Shown in pieces: positions 17,554 through 25,529 of a stretch of DNA of 64,000 nt. Each line of letters opens with the position of its first letter. Positions within the stretch are counted from its first letter, which is position 1. The position numbers and the translations under genes were made by a program. The notes under the pieces are model-generated. The model saw only the letters and a program-made list of their open reading frames with translations. It did not search any database and was not told the origin of the DNA. Source of the DNA: Blastococcus sp. CPCC 205250 (lineage in GTDB: Bacteria > Actinomycetota > Actinomycetes > Mycobacteriales > Geodermatophilaceae); NCBI RefSeq assembly GCF_019799925.1, contig NZ_JABGCG010000009.1, positions 1-64,000 of the forward strand. Reading direction: 5' to 3'.

Positions 17554-18806
17554 AGCACCCGACCCGCACCGCGCTGGCCCTCGCCGGCTGCGTCACCGTC
17601 CTCGCTGCCTGCTCCACCGAGGACCCCAACGCGTCCGGCGGCGGAGGCGGCGCGGACGGGGACGTGCGGACCGGCAGCGGCGTCACCGACGACACCATCA
17701 CCGTCGGCATCCTGACCGACCTCTCCGGCCCGTTCTCCGCGACGGCCTCGACCCAGGCCGCGGTGATGCAGGCGTACTGGCAGCAGGCGAACGCGGACGG
17801 TGGAGTGTGCGGCCGGACCGTCGAGGTGGACGTCCAGGACCACGGTTACGACCCGCAACGAGCTGTCTCCCTGTACCGGAGCATGGCCCCCGAGGTGGCC
17901 GCCTTCCAGCAGATCCTCGGCTCCCCCATCAACGCCGCGGTCAACCCGCTGGCCCTGGAGGACGACCTCTACGTGGGCGGCGTCGGCTGGGCCAGCGTCT
18001 CCCTGGACTTCCCCAACGTGCAGGTGCCGGGCACCACGTACAGCGTCGAGGCGGCGAACGCCATCGACTACCTGGTCGACGAGCAGGGCCTGGCCGAGGG
18101 CGACAAGGTCGGCGTCGTCTACTTCGTCGGGGACTACGGGAGCGACTCGCTGGCCGGCGCCCGTCACGCCGCGGAGGACCACGGACTGGAGATCGTGCCG
18201 CAGGAGATCACCCCGCGGGACACCGACCTGTCGGCGCAGGCCTCCGCACTGCAGCAGGAAGGGGTGTCCGCCGTGATCCTGGCGGCCGCACCGGCACAGG
18301 TCGCCTCGCTGGCCGGGGTCCTGGGCGCCCAGGGCACCGACGTGCCGATCATCGGGCACGCGCCCGAGTGGACGGGCTCCCTGCTCGAGACACCTGCCGG
18401 ACCCACCCTGCTCGACAACTTCTACCTCGTCTCCTCCTCGGCTCCCTACAGCGCCGACGTCCCCGGCGCTCAGCAGGCAGTCGAGGGCTATCGAGCCGCG
18501 GACCCCGACGGCGCCGAGTCCTGGGAGGTGCCTCTGGCCTGGGGCGAGGCCATCCTGCTGCGCACCGCGCTGGAGAACGCGTGCGAGGCCGGCGACCTGA
18601 CTCCCGGGGGCATCGTCGCCGGGATGCAGGAGACCACCGACCTCGACACGGACGGTCTCTTCGCCGGCACGCTGGACTACGGAGAGCCTGGCGAGCCGCC
18701 GACGCGGACCGTCTACCTCTCACGCCCGGACGACACGCTCCCCGGCGGCATGCGGCTGGAGACCACCCTCGAGGGGCCCAACGCGCAGAGCTACTCGTTC
18801 GACTGA
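17550..18806 (+). CDS. ABC transporter substrate-binding lipoprotein (Liv/Peripla_BP_6 type)
   Basis: A 418-aa extracytoplasmic receptor. Residues 1-20 are a lipoprotein signal peptide with lipobox LAAC and lipidated Cys21, then a Ser/Gly/Asp linker. TITVGILTDLSGPFS opens the type I binding fold; RAVSLYRS and VDVQDHGYDPQ are typical of hydrophobic amino-acid or aromatic-acid receptors. AAGGAG 8 nt upstream supports the start at 17550. Last gene of the P450 operon: a perfect hairpin begins 10 bp after its stop. Because it is co-transcribed with catabolic enzymes, its ligand is likely the pathway substrate rather than leucine. Confidence 0.9.
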   Translation: MKHPTRTALALAGCVTVLAACSTEDPNASGGGGGADGDVRTGSGVTDDTITVGILTDLSGPFSATASTQAAVMQAYWQQANADGGVCGRTVEVDVQDHGYDPQRAVSLYRSMAPEVAAFQQILGSPINAAVNPLALEDDLYVGGVGWASVSLDFPNVQVPGTTYSVEAANAIDYLVDEQGLAEGDKVGVVYFVGDYGSDSLAGARHAAEDHGLEIVPQEITPRDTDLSAQASALQQEGVSAVILAAAPAQVASLAGVLGAQGTDVPIIGHAPEWTGSLLETPAGPTLLDNFYLVSSSAPYSADVPGAQQAVEGYRAADPDGAESWEVPLAWGEAILLRTALENACEAGDLTPGGIVAGMQETTDLDTDGLFAGTLDYGEPGEPPTRTVYLSRPDDTLPGGMRLETTLEGPNAQSYSFD

Positions 18807-18815
18807 ACCGCCCAG

Positions 18816-18853
18816 CCGTCGGGGAGGTCGTGCCCGTGCGACCTCCCCGACGG
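18816..18853 (+). terminator. Perfect 15-bp hairpin closing the P450/transporter operon
   Basis: CCGTCGGGGAGGTCG at 18816-18830 and its exact complement at 18839-18853, with an 8-nt loop, 9 bp after the lipoprotein stop. No T-tract follows, as usual in high-GC actinobacteria. Confidence 0.85.
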
Positions 18854-19213
18854 TCCGGAGCCCTCCGGTCGGCCACCAGGTCTCCCAGGTGCCGGACGTG
18901 GTCCTCGTCCTCCGCCCCGGCCCCCGCGAGGTCCGGGCCGTAGGCGGTCCGCATGACGAGCGCGGCCGCGACGACCTCGGTCGGCTCCGACGTCGAGCCC
19001 TCACGAGAGACGTGAGGCGAACCACTCGCCGACCCGGCGGTCCTCCTCCTCGGCGTGGGGGCAGCGCCACCCGCTCCGCCGGCATCCGCCCCAGCCGGCC
19101 GGCACGGCCGCAGTCCTCGACCATCGCCCGGGAGAACTCGGCCGAGGAGGCCGAGCCGCGACGGGCGCGACCCGGCTGCGCGGGATGCGCACCCCCGGAC
19201 CGCCCCGGCCCGG
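18854..19213. other. 360-bp stretch without a convincing gene
   Basis: Between the operon terminator and the MarR stop codon. Leftward frames yield scraps such as FSRAMVEDCGRAG and, in a neighbouring frame, AEEEDRRVGEWFASRLS, vaguely like the tail of an alpha/beta hydrolase interrupted by a frameshift, but no start, nucleophile motif or consistent frame was found. Best treated as intergenic or a very degraded remnant. Confidence 0.4.
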
Positions 19214-19648
19214 TCAGTCGTCGGACTCCGCCGTCGTGACGACGCGCGCCAGGAGGGCCGTCAACGTCTCCTGCTCGCGGTCGGACAGGGCGCGCAGGCG
19301 GTGCCGCAGGTCCGCGCGGGCGCGACTCGCGGCCGACTCCCGGACCTCGCGCCCGCGGCCGGTGGCGACGACCAGCCGGGTGCGGCGGTCGGCCGGGGAC
19401 GGCCGGCGCTCGACGAGACCGGCTGTCTGCAGTTCGTCCACCAGCAGGACCACCTGACTGGGGTCCAGCCCGAGCGTGCCCGCCAGGTCGCGCTGGGAGA
19501 CGCCCTCGACCGTGTCCGCCGCCAGGCAGAGGACCGAGTACTGGCGGACCCGCAGGCCGTGCTCCTCCAGGGCGGCGTTCGCGCCGCGGACGACCAGTCC
19601 GCTGGCACGCGAGAGCAGGAAACCGACGTCGTCCGTCAGCACCGTCAT
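19214..19648 (-). CDS. MarR-family transcriptional regulator
   Basis: A 144-aa winged-helix regulator: SQRDLAGTLGLDPSQVVLLVDELQTAGLVERRPSPADRR spans the recognition helix and wing (about residues 50-90), flanked by dimerisation helices. ATG at 19648 has GAGGAG 9 nt upstream; the open frame extends further upstream but that part overlaps the divergent promoter. Divergent from the SDR operon at 19767, with a TTGA/TCAA repeat cluster over that operon's -35, so it is most likely the operon's repressor with an acyl-CoA or aromatic-acid ligand (inference). Confidence 0.9.
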   Translation of the reverse strand: MTVLTDDVGFLLSRASGLVVRGANAALEEHGLRVRQYSVLCLAADTVEGVSQRDLAGTLGLDPSQVVLLVDELQTAGLVERRPSPADRRTRLVVATGRGREVRESAASRARADLRHRLRALSDREQETLTALLARVVTTAESDD

Positions 19649-19652
19649 CTGG

Positions 19653-19675
19653 TTGAACTCCTCAATCGTTGACAA
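19653..19675. promoter_or_regulatory. Putative MarR operator
   Basis: TTGA (19653-19656), TCAA (19662-19665) and TTGA (19669-19672) alternate to give two overlapping inverted repeats, TTGA-N5-TCAA and TCAA-N3-TTGA. The last TTGA is part of the -35 of the downstream operon, the position expected for a MarR repressor site; it also covers the ribosome site of marR itself. Confidence 0.5.
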
Positions 19676-19698
19676 CCTCCACGATACGCACCTAGCGT
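19669..19698 (+). promoter_or_regulatory. Promoter of the SDR-amidohydrolase-ligase-MaoC operon
   Basis: Consensus -35 TTGACA at 19669-19674 and -10 TAGCGT at 19693-19698 with an 18-bp spacer, about 70 bp before the GTG at 19767. One of the few near-consensus sigma70-type promoters in this GC-rich window. Confidence 0.6.
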
Positions 19699-19766
19699 CG
19701 CATCCGTTCCGCACGGCGATCCTCCGCCTCCGCCGCGCCTCCCCCTCCGTCGCCCGAGGAGCTCTC

Positions 19767-20675
19767 GTGGACCTGACCGGCAAGGTCGCCATCATCACCG
19801 GCAGCGGACGGGGCCTCGGCCTCGCCTACGCCGCCGAACTCGCCCGCTCCGGCGCGTCCGTGGTCGTCAACGACGTCGACGAGGCCGTCGCCGGGGCCGC
19901 CGTCGAGACCATCACCGCGGCCGGCGGCACGGCCGTCGCCGAGGTCGTACCGGTCGGCACCAGCGAGGCCGCGCAGGCCCTCGTCGACCGCGCCGTGGGC
20001 GAGTTCGGCCGCCTGGACGTCCTGGTCAACAACGCCGGCATCCTGCGCGACACGACGCTGTGGAAGATGACCGACGAGCAGTTCGACGCCGTCGTCACCA
20101 CGCACCTGCGCGGCACCTTCACCTGCACCCGGGCCGCCGCCGTCCGGCTGCGCGAGCAGGGTGAGGGCGGCCGGATCATCTGCGTGGGCTCCCCCACCGG
20201 GCAGGTGGGCAACTTCGGCCAGACCAACTACGCCGCGGCCAAGGCCGGCATCGTCGGCATGGTCCGCACCTGGGCGATGGAGCTCGCCCGAGCACAGATC
20301 ACCGTGAACGCGGTGGTGCCCGTGGCCGCCACGGCGATGACCGAGACGGTGCCCTTCCTCAAGCCCTACGTCGACGCGCTGCAGGCCGGCGAGCCGCTGC
20401 CGCCCTTCGCCCGGCAGGAGCTCGGCTTCGGCACCCCGCAGGACGCCGCGGGCCTGGTCGCCTTCCTCGCCTCCGACGCCGCCGCCGGCATCAGCGGCCA
20501 GGCGATCGGCATCGGCGGCGACCGGCTGGCCCTGTGGTCGCACCCGGCCGAGGTCGTCGTCGAGTTCGCCGAGGGCACCGGCTGGTCGGCCGACGCCATC
20601 GCCGCGCTGTGGCCGGAGCGCTTCGCCAGCGCGCAGCAGACGGTGGGGCAGCAGCTCCCGGAGCCCCCGAAGTGA
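19767..20675 (+). CDS. SDR-family 3-hydroxyacyl-CoA dehydrogenase-like protein
   Basis: A 302-aa SDR resembling the dehydrogenase domain of multifunctional beta-oxidation enzymes. TGSGRGLGLAYA binds NAD(P); NNAGILRD near 90 and the Ser...YAAAK catalytic set (GSPTGQ, NYAAAK) are present; LWKMTDEQFD is typical of the MFE-2 branch. The C-terminal 60 residues after GDRLALWSHP extend beyond a minimal SDR and may bind the acyl-CoA. GTG at 19767 follows CGAGGAG. First gene of an operon in which all three junctions overlap by 4 bp. Confidence 0.88.
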   Translation: MDLTGKVAIITGSGRGLGLAYAAELARSGASVVVNDVDEAVAGAAVETITAAGGTAVAEVVPVGTSEAAQALVDRAVGEFGRLDVLVNNAGILRDTTLWKMTDEQFDAVVTTHLRGTFTCTRAAAVRLREQGEGGRIICVGSPTGQVGNFGQTNYAAAKAGIVGMVRTWAMELARAQITVNAVVPVAATAMTETVPFLKPYVDALQAGEPLPPFARQELGFGTPQDAAGLVAFLASDAAAGISGQAIGIGGDRLALWSHPAEVVVEFAEGTGWSADAIAALWPERFASAQQTVGQQLPEPPK

Positions 20676-21553
20676 GCACCGCCGGAGCCCTGGCCCTGGA
20701 CGCGCTCGTCGCCATCGACGTGCACGTGCACGTCGAGCAGGACCTGCACGGGCACATGTCCCTGGACGACGAGCTGCTCACGGCCGCGTCGAAGTACTTC
20801 AAGGGCGACCCCTACCACCCGACGGTCCCGCAGATCGCCGCCGACTACCGCGAGCTCCGGATGGCTGCGGTGGTGTTCACCGTCGACGCCGAGGCCGCCA
20901 CCGGGCAGCGGCTGCTGTCCAACGAGGAGATCGCCGACGCCGCGGCCGAGCACGCCGACGTGCTCATCCCCTTCGGCTCGATCGACCCCGCCCGCGGGGC
21001 GGCCGGCGTCCGCATGGCGCGCCGTCTGGTCGAGGCCCACGGCGTCCGGGGTTTCAAGTTCCACCCCAGCCTGCAGGCCTTCGAGCCCAACGACCGCCGC
21101 CACTACCCGCTGTACGCCGAACTCGAGGCCCTCGGCGTGCCGGCGCTGTTCCACACCGGCCAGACCGGCATCGGTTCCGGCCTGCCGGGCGGGCGGGGCA
21201 TCAAGCTGCGCTACTCCGACCCGATGCTCCTCGACGACGTGGCCGCCGACTTCCCCGACCTGACGATCATCATGGCGCACCCCTCGGTGCCCTGGCAGGA
21301 CTCCGCGATCTCCGTGGCCCAGCACAAGGCCAACGTCTACATCGACCTGTCCGGCTGGTCGCCCAAGTACTTCCCGCCGCAGCTGGTCCGCGCCGCCAAC
21401 ACCCAGCTCAAGCACAAGGTGCTGTTCGGCTCCGACTACCCGTTGATCAAGCCCGAGCGCTGGATCAGGGACTTCGAGGCCCTCGAGATCCGCGAGGAGG
21501 TCAGGCCGCTGATCATGAAGGAGAACGCCGTCCGCGCCCTGGGGCTGCGGTGA
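20672..21553 (+). CDS. Amidohydrolase-2 family (ACMSD-like) metal-dependent hydrolase/decarboxylase
   Basis: A 293-aa TIM-barrel amidohydrolase. IDVHVHVE (metal-binding HxH), GFKFHPSLQAF, FHTGQTG, IIMAHPS and FGSDYPL give the expected His, His, His, Asp ligand set. The family includes decarboxylases (ACMSD, gamma-resorcylate) and hydrolases that act in aromatic or heterocycle degradation. GTG at 20672 overlaps the SDR stop (GTGA), and the stop overlaps the ligase start. Operon context suggests it trims a carboxylated or lactone-type intermediate before CoA activation; substrate unknown. Confidence 0.88.
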   Translation: MSTAGALALDALVAIDVHVHVEQDLHGHMSLDDELLTAASKYFKGDPYHPTVPQIAADYRELRMAAVVFTVDAEAATGQRLLSNEEIADAAAEHADVLIPFGSIDPARGAAGVRMARRLVEAHGVRGFKFHPSLQAFEPNDRRHYPLYAELEALGVPALFHTGQTGIGSGLPGGRGIKLRYSDPMLLDDVAADFPDLTIIMAHPSVPWQDSAISVAQHKANVYIDLSGWSPKYFPPQLVRAANTQLKHKVLFGSDYPLIKPERWIRDFEALEIREEVRPLIMKENAVRALGLR

Positions 21554-23094
21554 GGAACGCCGGCCTCGGATCCTGGCCCGAGCGGCGACTCCGCATCTCC
21601 CCCGACCGGGACGCGATCTGGTTCGAGGGGACGTGCACCTCGCACGGGCAGTTCGCCGTCCGGGTCCGTCGCGCCGCCGACGCCCTGGCCGGCCTCGGGG
21701 TGCGGACCGGCGACCGGGTCGCCTGGATCAGCGGGAACCACCCGTCGGCGCTGGAGACCCTCTACGCCTGCGGTCAGCTGGGCGCCGTCTGGGTACCGGT
21801 GAACGCCCGGCTCACCGCGCCCGAGGCCGAGTACGTGCTCGCCCACTCCGGCGCATCGGTCGTCGTGCACGGCCGGGAACACGGTGGGCTGGCCGACGCG
21901 CTGCGCGACCGGCTACCCGGCGTCGGCGCCTGGATCGGCGTCGAGCCCGCCGCCGAGGGCGGCGCGGACTCACTGCCCTACGAGCACCTGCTGGCCGCGG
22001 CGTCGCCCGACCCCCGGGACGAGCCGGTCGGTCTCGACGACCCCTGCCTGGTCATGTACACCTCGGGCACCACCGGCCGGCCCAAGGGAGCGGTGCTCAC
22101 CCACGGCAACATGACGTGGAACGCCGTCAACCAGACGCTGGGCTTCGACTTCAGCCCCACCGAGCGGACGCTGGCGCTGGCTCCCCTGTTCCACATCGGG
22201 GGGCTCAACGGCACGGTGAACCCGACCCTGCTGCGCGGCGGCTGCGCGGCCGTCCTCCGCCGGTTCGACCCCGCGACGACGCTCGAGGTCATCGAGCAGC
22301 AGCGGATCACCTCGTTCTTCGCCGTCCCCACGATGCTGGACGCGATGAGCCGGGACCCGGGCTTCCCGACCCGCGACCTGTCCTCGCTGCGCACCATCGG
22401 CGCCGCCGGCGCCGCGGTCCCGCTGCCGACCCTGCGCACCTGGCTGGACCGCGGCGTCACGGTGCAGCAGGCCTACGGCATGACCGAGGCCGCGCCCGGC
22501 TGCACGGTGCTCGACTCCGCCGACGCCGAGCGCAAGGTCGGCTCGGCCGGCAGACCGGTGTTCTTCACCGACGTCCGGGTGGTCCGGCCCGACGGCACGG
22601 AGGCCGACGTCGACGAGGTGGGCGAGGTCGTCGTCCAGGGACCGAACGTGATGGCCGGCTACTGGAACGACCCCGAGCGCACCGCGGAGGTCCTCGTCGA
22701 CGGTTGGTACCACACCGGCGACGCCGGCTCCCTGGACGACGAGGGCCATCTCCACATCCGCGACCGGTACAAGGACATGATCATCTCCGGCGGGGAGAAC
22801 GTCTATCCCGCCGAGGTCGAGTCCGCCCTGCTCGAGCTACCGGAGGTCGCCGAGGCCGCCGTCATCGGTGTCCCCGACCAGAAGTGGGGCGAGGTCGGCC
22901 TGGCCCTCCTCGTCGCCTCCCCCGGCACTGTCCCCGACCCGGACGCCGTCCGCGCCGCGCTGCGCGGACGTCTGGCCGGGTTCAAGGTCCCCCGGCACGT
23001 CCGCGTCGTCGACGAGTTGCCCAAGACCGCCACCGGCAAGATCCGCAAGCCCGATCTGCGGGCCCAGCACCTGATCGAGGAGAACACCCCATGA
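21550..23094 (+). CDS. AMP-forming acyl-CoA synthetase (FadD-like)
   Basis: A 514-aa ANL ligase with GTG start coupled (GTGA) to the amidohydrolase. MYTSGTTGRPKGAVLTHGN is the P-loop, YGMTEAAPG the A5 motif, WYHTGDAG and IISGGENVYPAEVE the hinge and A8 motif, LPKTATGKIRK the catalytic lysine. Similar to the medium-chain and aryl FadD ligases of actinobacteria. Supplies the CoA thioester for the following MaoC-type hydratase and the SDR dehydrogenase. Stop overlaps the MaoC start (ATGA). Confidence 0.92.
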   Translation: MRNAGLGSWPERRLRISPDRDAIWFEGTCTSHGQFAVRVRRAADALAGLGVRTGDRVAWISGNHPSALETLYACGQLGAVWVPVNARLTAPEAEYVLAHSGASVVVHGREHGGLADALRDRLPGVGAWIGVEPAAEGGADSLPYEHLLAAASPDPRDEPVGLDDPCLVMYTSGTTGRPKGAVLTHGNMTWNAVNQTLGFDFSPTERTLALAPLFHIGGLNGTVNPTLLRGGCAAVLRRFDPATTLEVIEQQRITSFFAVPTMLDAMSRDPGFPTRDLSSLRTIGAAGAAVPLPTLRTWLDRGVTVQQAYGMTEAAPGCTVLDSADAERKVGSAGRPVFFTDVRVVRPDGTEADVDEVGEVVVQGPNVMAGYWNDPERTAEVLVDGWYHTGDAGSLDDEGHLHIRDRYKDMIISGGENVYPAEVESALLELPEVAEAAVIGVPDQKWGEVGLALLVASPGTVPDPDAVRAALRGRLAGFKVPRHVRVVDELPKTATGKIRKPDLRAQHLIEENTP

Positions 23095-23546
23095 CCACCA
23101 CCACGACCATGGCGGAGCTGCCCGGCCTCGCCGGCTCCACGCTCGGCACCAGCGACTGGATCGAGATCACGCAGCAGCGGGTGAACACCTTCGCCGACGC
23201 GACCGACGACCACCAGTGGATCCACGTCGACGTCGAGCGGGCCGAGGCCGAGAGCCCCTTCGGCGGGCCCATCGGGCACGGCTACCTGACGCTGTCGCTG
23301 CTCATCCCGATGTGGTCGCAGGTCCTGACCGTCACCGACACGACCATGGCCCTGAACTACGGGCTGAACAAGGTCCGCTTCCCCGCGCCGGTCCCCGTCG
23401 GCTCGAAGCTCCGGCTCACCGCCACCCTGGTCACCGTCGAGGAGATCAGCGGCGGCCTGCAGCTCACCGTCGCTGCGGTGATCGAGGCCGAGGGCGTGGC
23501 CAAGCCGGTCTGCATCGCCGAACCGGTCTTCCGCTTCTACGCCTGA
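23091..23546 (+). CDS. MaoC-family enoyl-CoA hydratase/dehydratase
   Basis: Single-hotdog MaoC protein, 151 aa. FADATDDHQWIHVDVERA contains the hydratase-2 catalytic Asp/His motif (D-x4-H), and GPIGHGYLTLSL is the conserved second motif. Residues 125-150 complete the beta-sheet. Hydrates or dehydrates the acyl-CoA made by the upstream ligase, with the SDR at 19767 as the likely 3-hydroxyacyl-CoA dehydrogenase. Last gene of the operon; a hairpin follows 26 bp after the stop. Confidence 0.92.
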   Translation: MTTTTTMAELPGLAGSTLGTSDWIEITQQRVNTFADATDDHQWIHVDVERAEAESPFGGPIGHGYLTLSLLIPMWSQVLTVTDTTMALNYGLNKVRFPAPVPVGSKLRLTATLVTVEEISGGLQLTVAAVIEAEGVAKPVCIAEPVFRFYA

Positions 23547-23571
23547 CCGCCCGGCCGCCGGTGCACCGGGC

Positions 23572-23609
23572 CCGGCCGGGGAGCAGCACGCCCGCAGCTC
23601 CCCTGCCGG
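23572..23609. terminator. Bidirectional terminator between maoC and the chemoreceptor gene
   Basis: CCGGCCGGGGAGC (23572-23584) pairs with GCTCCCCTGCCGG (23597-23609) with one mismatch around a 12-nt loop, in the 78-bp convergent gap. Confidence 0.7.
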
Positions 23610-23624
23610 ACCCCGCCGTTCCCC

Positions 23625-25262
23625 TCAGAGCGTGAAGCGCCGCACCGCGACCTGGAGTCCGTCGCTCATCCGGGCCAGCTCGGCGGCCGAGCGCTGGGCC
23701 TCCTCGACCCGCTGGTTGGTCTCCTGGGTGCCGGCGGCCAGCCCGGAGATCGCCGCCGCGATGTCCTGGGAGCCCCGGGCCGCCTCGGCCACGTTGCGGT
23801 TCATCTCGTTGGTGGTGGCCGTCTGCTCCTCCACCGCGGCGGCGATGGTCGACTGGAAGTCGTTGATCTCCCCGATGACCGACGAGATCCGCGAGATCGC
23901 GTCCACCGCACCGGCGGTGTCGGCCTGGATCGCCTCCACGCGGGACGAGATGTCCTCGGTCGCCCGGGCCGTCTCCTGCGCCAGCTCCTTCACCTCGCTG
24001 GCCACGACCGCGAAGCCCTTGCCGGCCTCCCCTGCCCGCGCGGCCTCGATCGTGGCGTTCAACGCCAGGAGGTTGGTCTGCTCCGCGATCCCGTTGATCA
24101 GCTTGACCACCGTGGCGATCTCCTGCGAGGAGTCGCCCAGCTTGCCCACGGTCCGGGTGGTGTCCTCCGCGACCGCCACGGCCTGACCCGCCACGCGGGA
24201 GGCCTCGCTGGCGTTCTGCGAGATCTCGCGGATCGCCGACTCCATCTGCGAGGAACCGATCGCGACGGTGTCGACGCTCGTGGCGACCGCGCCGGCCGAC
24301 GAGACCACCACGTCTGCCTGACCGGCAGCCGTGCGCGCGTTGTGGGCCATGGCCTCCGCGCTCGCGTTCAGCCTGCTCGACGCGCTCGCCAGCTGGCCGG
24401 AGGACTGCTCCACGAGCGCCAGCACCGCCCCCAGGGAGTCCAGCGTCCGGTCGACGGACTCCGCGACGTCGCCCAGTTCGGCGCCGCCGGTCATGCCCAC
24501 CCGGACCCTGAGGTCTCCGGCGGAGACCTCCTCCAGCACCGCCCGGATGCGCCGCACCGGACGGGTGACGGTCCGCGCCATCAGGAACGCGAGGAACACG
24601 CAGACCGCGACGCCGAGCACGATGGCGACCAGGGTGAGCGACCGGGCCGTCCCGTAGGCCGCCTCCGCCTCCTCGACGGTCGTCTCGGCGATGTCGGCCT
24701 GGGCGTCGCCCGCAGCCTCGAGCGCCGCGAGCGCGCCCTGCTCCGCCGCGTCGAGCGCGCCGATGATCTCGACCCCCGCCGGATCCTCCGGCGACGTCGT
24801 CTCCAGGCTCCGGATGGCCTGGTCGAAGGCGGTGAGCTCGGTCAGGTAGTCGTCCACCGCCGCGCGCGCCTCGGGACGCAGCGGCAGGGCGGCGACCGAC
24901 TCGGCCAGGTCGTCCATCTCCTGCCGGGCCGCCTGCGCCTGCTGCGCCATCGCCGCGAGCACGTCGGGCGCGAGGTAGCCGAGGCTGGAGCGCGCGTTCA
25001 GCGCCTGGAACTCCCACCAGGCGGCCTCCAGGGCGAGCAGTCCCCGCAGCGGCACGGTGCCGTCGTCGTAGACGGCCTCCGCGTGGTCGCTCAACACCGA
25101 CATGCGGTGGATGCCGAACGCCCCGATGCCGAGCGTCGCCACCCCGGCGGCGAGGAAGGCCGCCAGCAGCCTCCCCCGCAGGCCCAGGCCTCCGGGTCGA
25201 CGGACCGCCCGTCGTCCCGTGGTGGGGACGACGGCGTCCGGGTGCTGGCCGGTGGTGTTCAT
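23625..25262 (-). CDS. Methyl-accepting chemotaxis protein
   Basis: A 545-aa chemoreceptor. Basic N-terminus, TM1 near 30-51, a helical extracytoplasmic 4HB-type sensor (55-205), TM2 near 208-229, HAMP about 230-283 (RTVTRPVRRI), then the long signalling coiled coil with the conserved hairpin EQTNLLALNATIEAARAGE near 400. No C-terminal CheR/CheB pentapeptide is visible. Signals to CheA/CheW, which are not in this window. Implies motility and an orphan receptor placed among catabolic genes, possibly for taxis to a metabolised compound. ATG at 25262 has GAAGAGG about 5 nt upstream. Confidence 0.95.
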   Translation of the reverse strand: MNTTGQHPDAVVPTTGRRAVRRPGGLGLRGRLLAAFLAAGVATLGIGAFGIHRMSVLSDHAEAVYDDGTVPLRGLLALEAAWWEFQALNARSSLGYLAPDVLAAMAQQAQAARQEMDDLAESVAALPLRPEARAAVDDYLTELTAFDQAIRSLETTSPEDPAGVEIIGALDAAEQGALAALEAAGDAQADIAETTVEEAEAAYGTARSLTLVAIVLGVAVCVFLAFLMARTVTRPVRRIRAVLEEVSAGDLRVRVGMTGGAELGDVAESVDRTLDSLGAVLALVEQSSGQLASASSRLNASAEAMAHNARTAAGQADVVVSSAGAVATSVDTVAIGSSQMESAIREISQNASEASRVAGQAVAVAEDTTRTVGKLGDSSQEIATVVKLINGIAEQTNLLALNATIEAARAGEAGKGFAVVASEVKELAQETARATEDISSRVEAIQADTAGAVDAISRISSVIGEINDFQSTIAAAVEEQTATTNEMNRNVAEAARGSQDIAAAISGLAAGTQETNQRVEEAQRSAAELARMSDGLQVAVRRFTL

Positions 25263-25303
25263 GAGACCTCTTCCGGGCGGGTGGCGAGCGGGATCCGGAC
25301 TGG

Positions 25304-25331
25304 GCATCGGCGGCAGCCCGGCGGGCTCAAG
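25304..25331 (-). promoter_or_regulatory. Possible flagellar-sigma (sigma28-like) promoter of the chemoreceptor
   Basis: On the leftward strand CTTGAG (25331-25326) and GCCGATGC (25311-25304) are separated by 14 bp; the second box matches the sigma28 -10 GCCGATAA at six of eight positions. It lies 42 bp before the ATG, leaving a leader of about 35 nt. The first box is a weak match, so this is tentative. The rest of the 267-bp gap to 25529 shows no gene. Confidence 0.35.
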
Positions 25332-25529
25332 CCCACGGGCCCGACCGACGCGCCCCCCGCCGCGAATACGTCGGTCTGTAAGTCGCGGCCGTCGTCTTCC
25401 GCCGATCTGGCGGGGTCGGCGCCCTCGCCGGCGGGAGACGCTGGCGCGGACGTGCGGCCGCACCACGCCGACACCGCTCCGGCTGGGACCCGCCCGCTCG
25501 CCGCGCCGGCGCGGCGGGGCGGGAGTCGC

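Noticed and set aside
25263..25529. Possible cyclic-di-GMP or other riboswitch upstream of the chemoreceptor
   Set aside because: The conserved core sequences of c-di-GMP-I aptamers are absent; only a candidate promoter box is visible.
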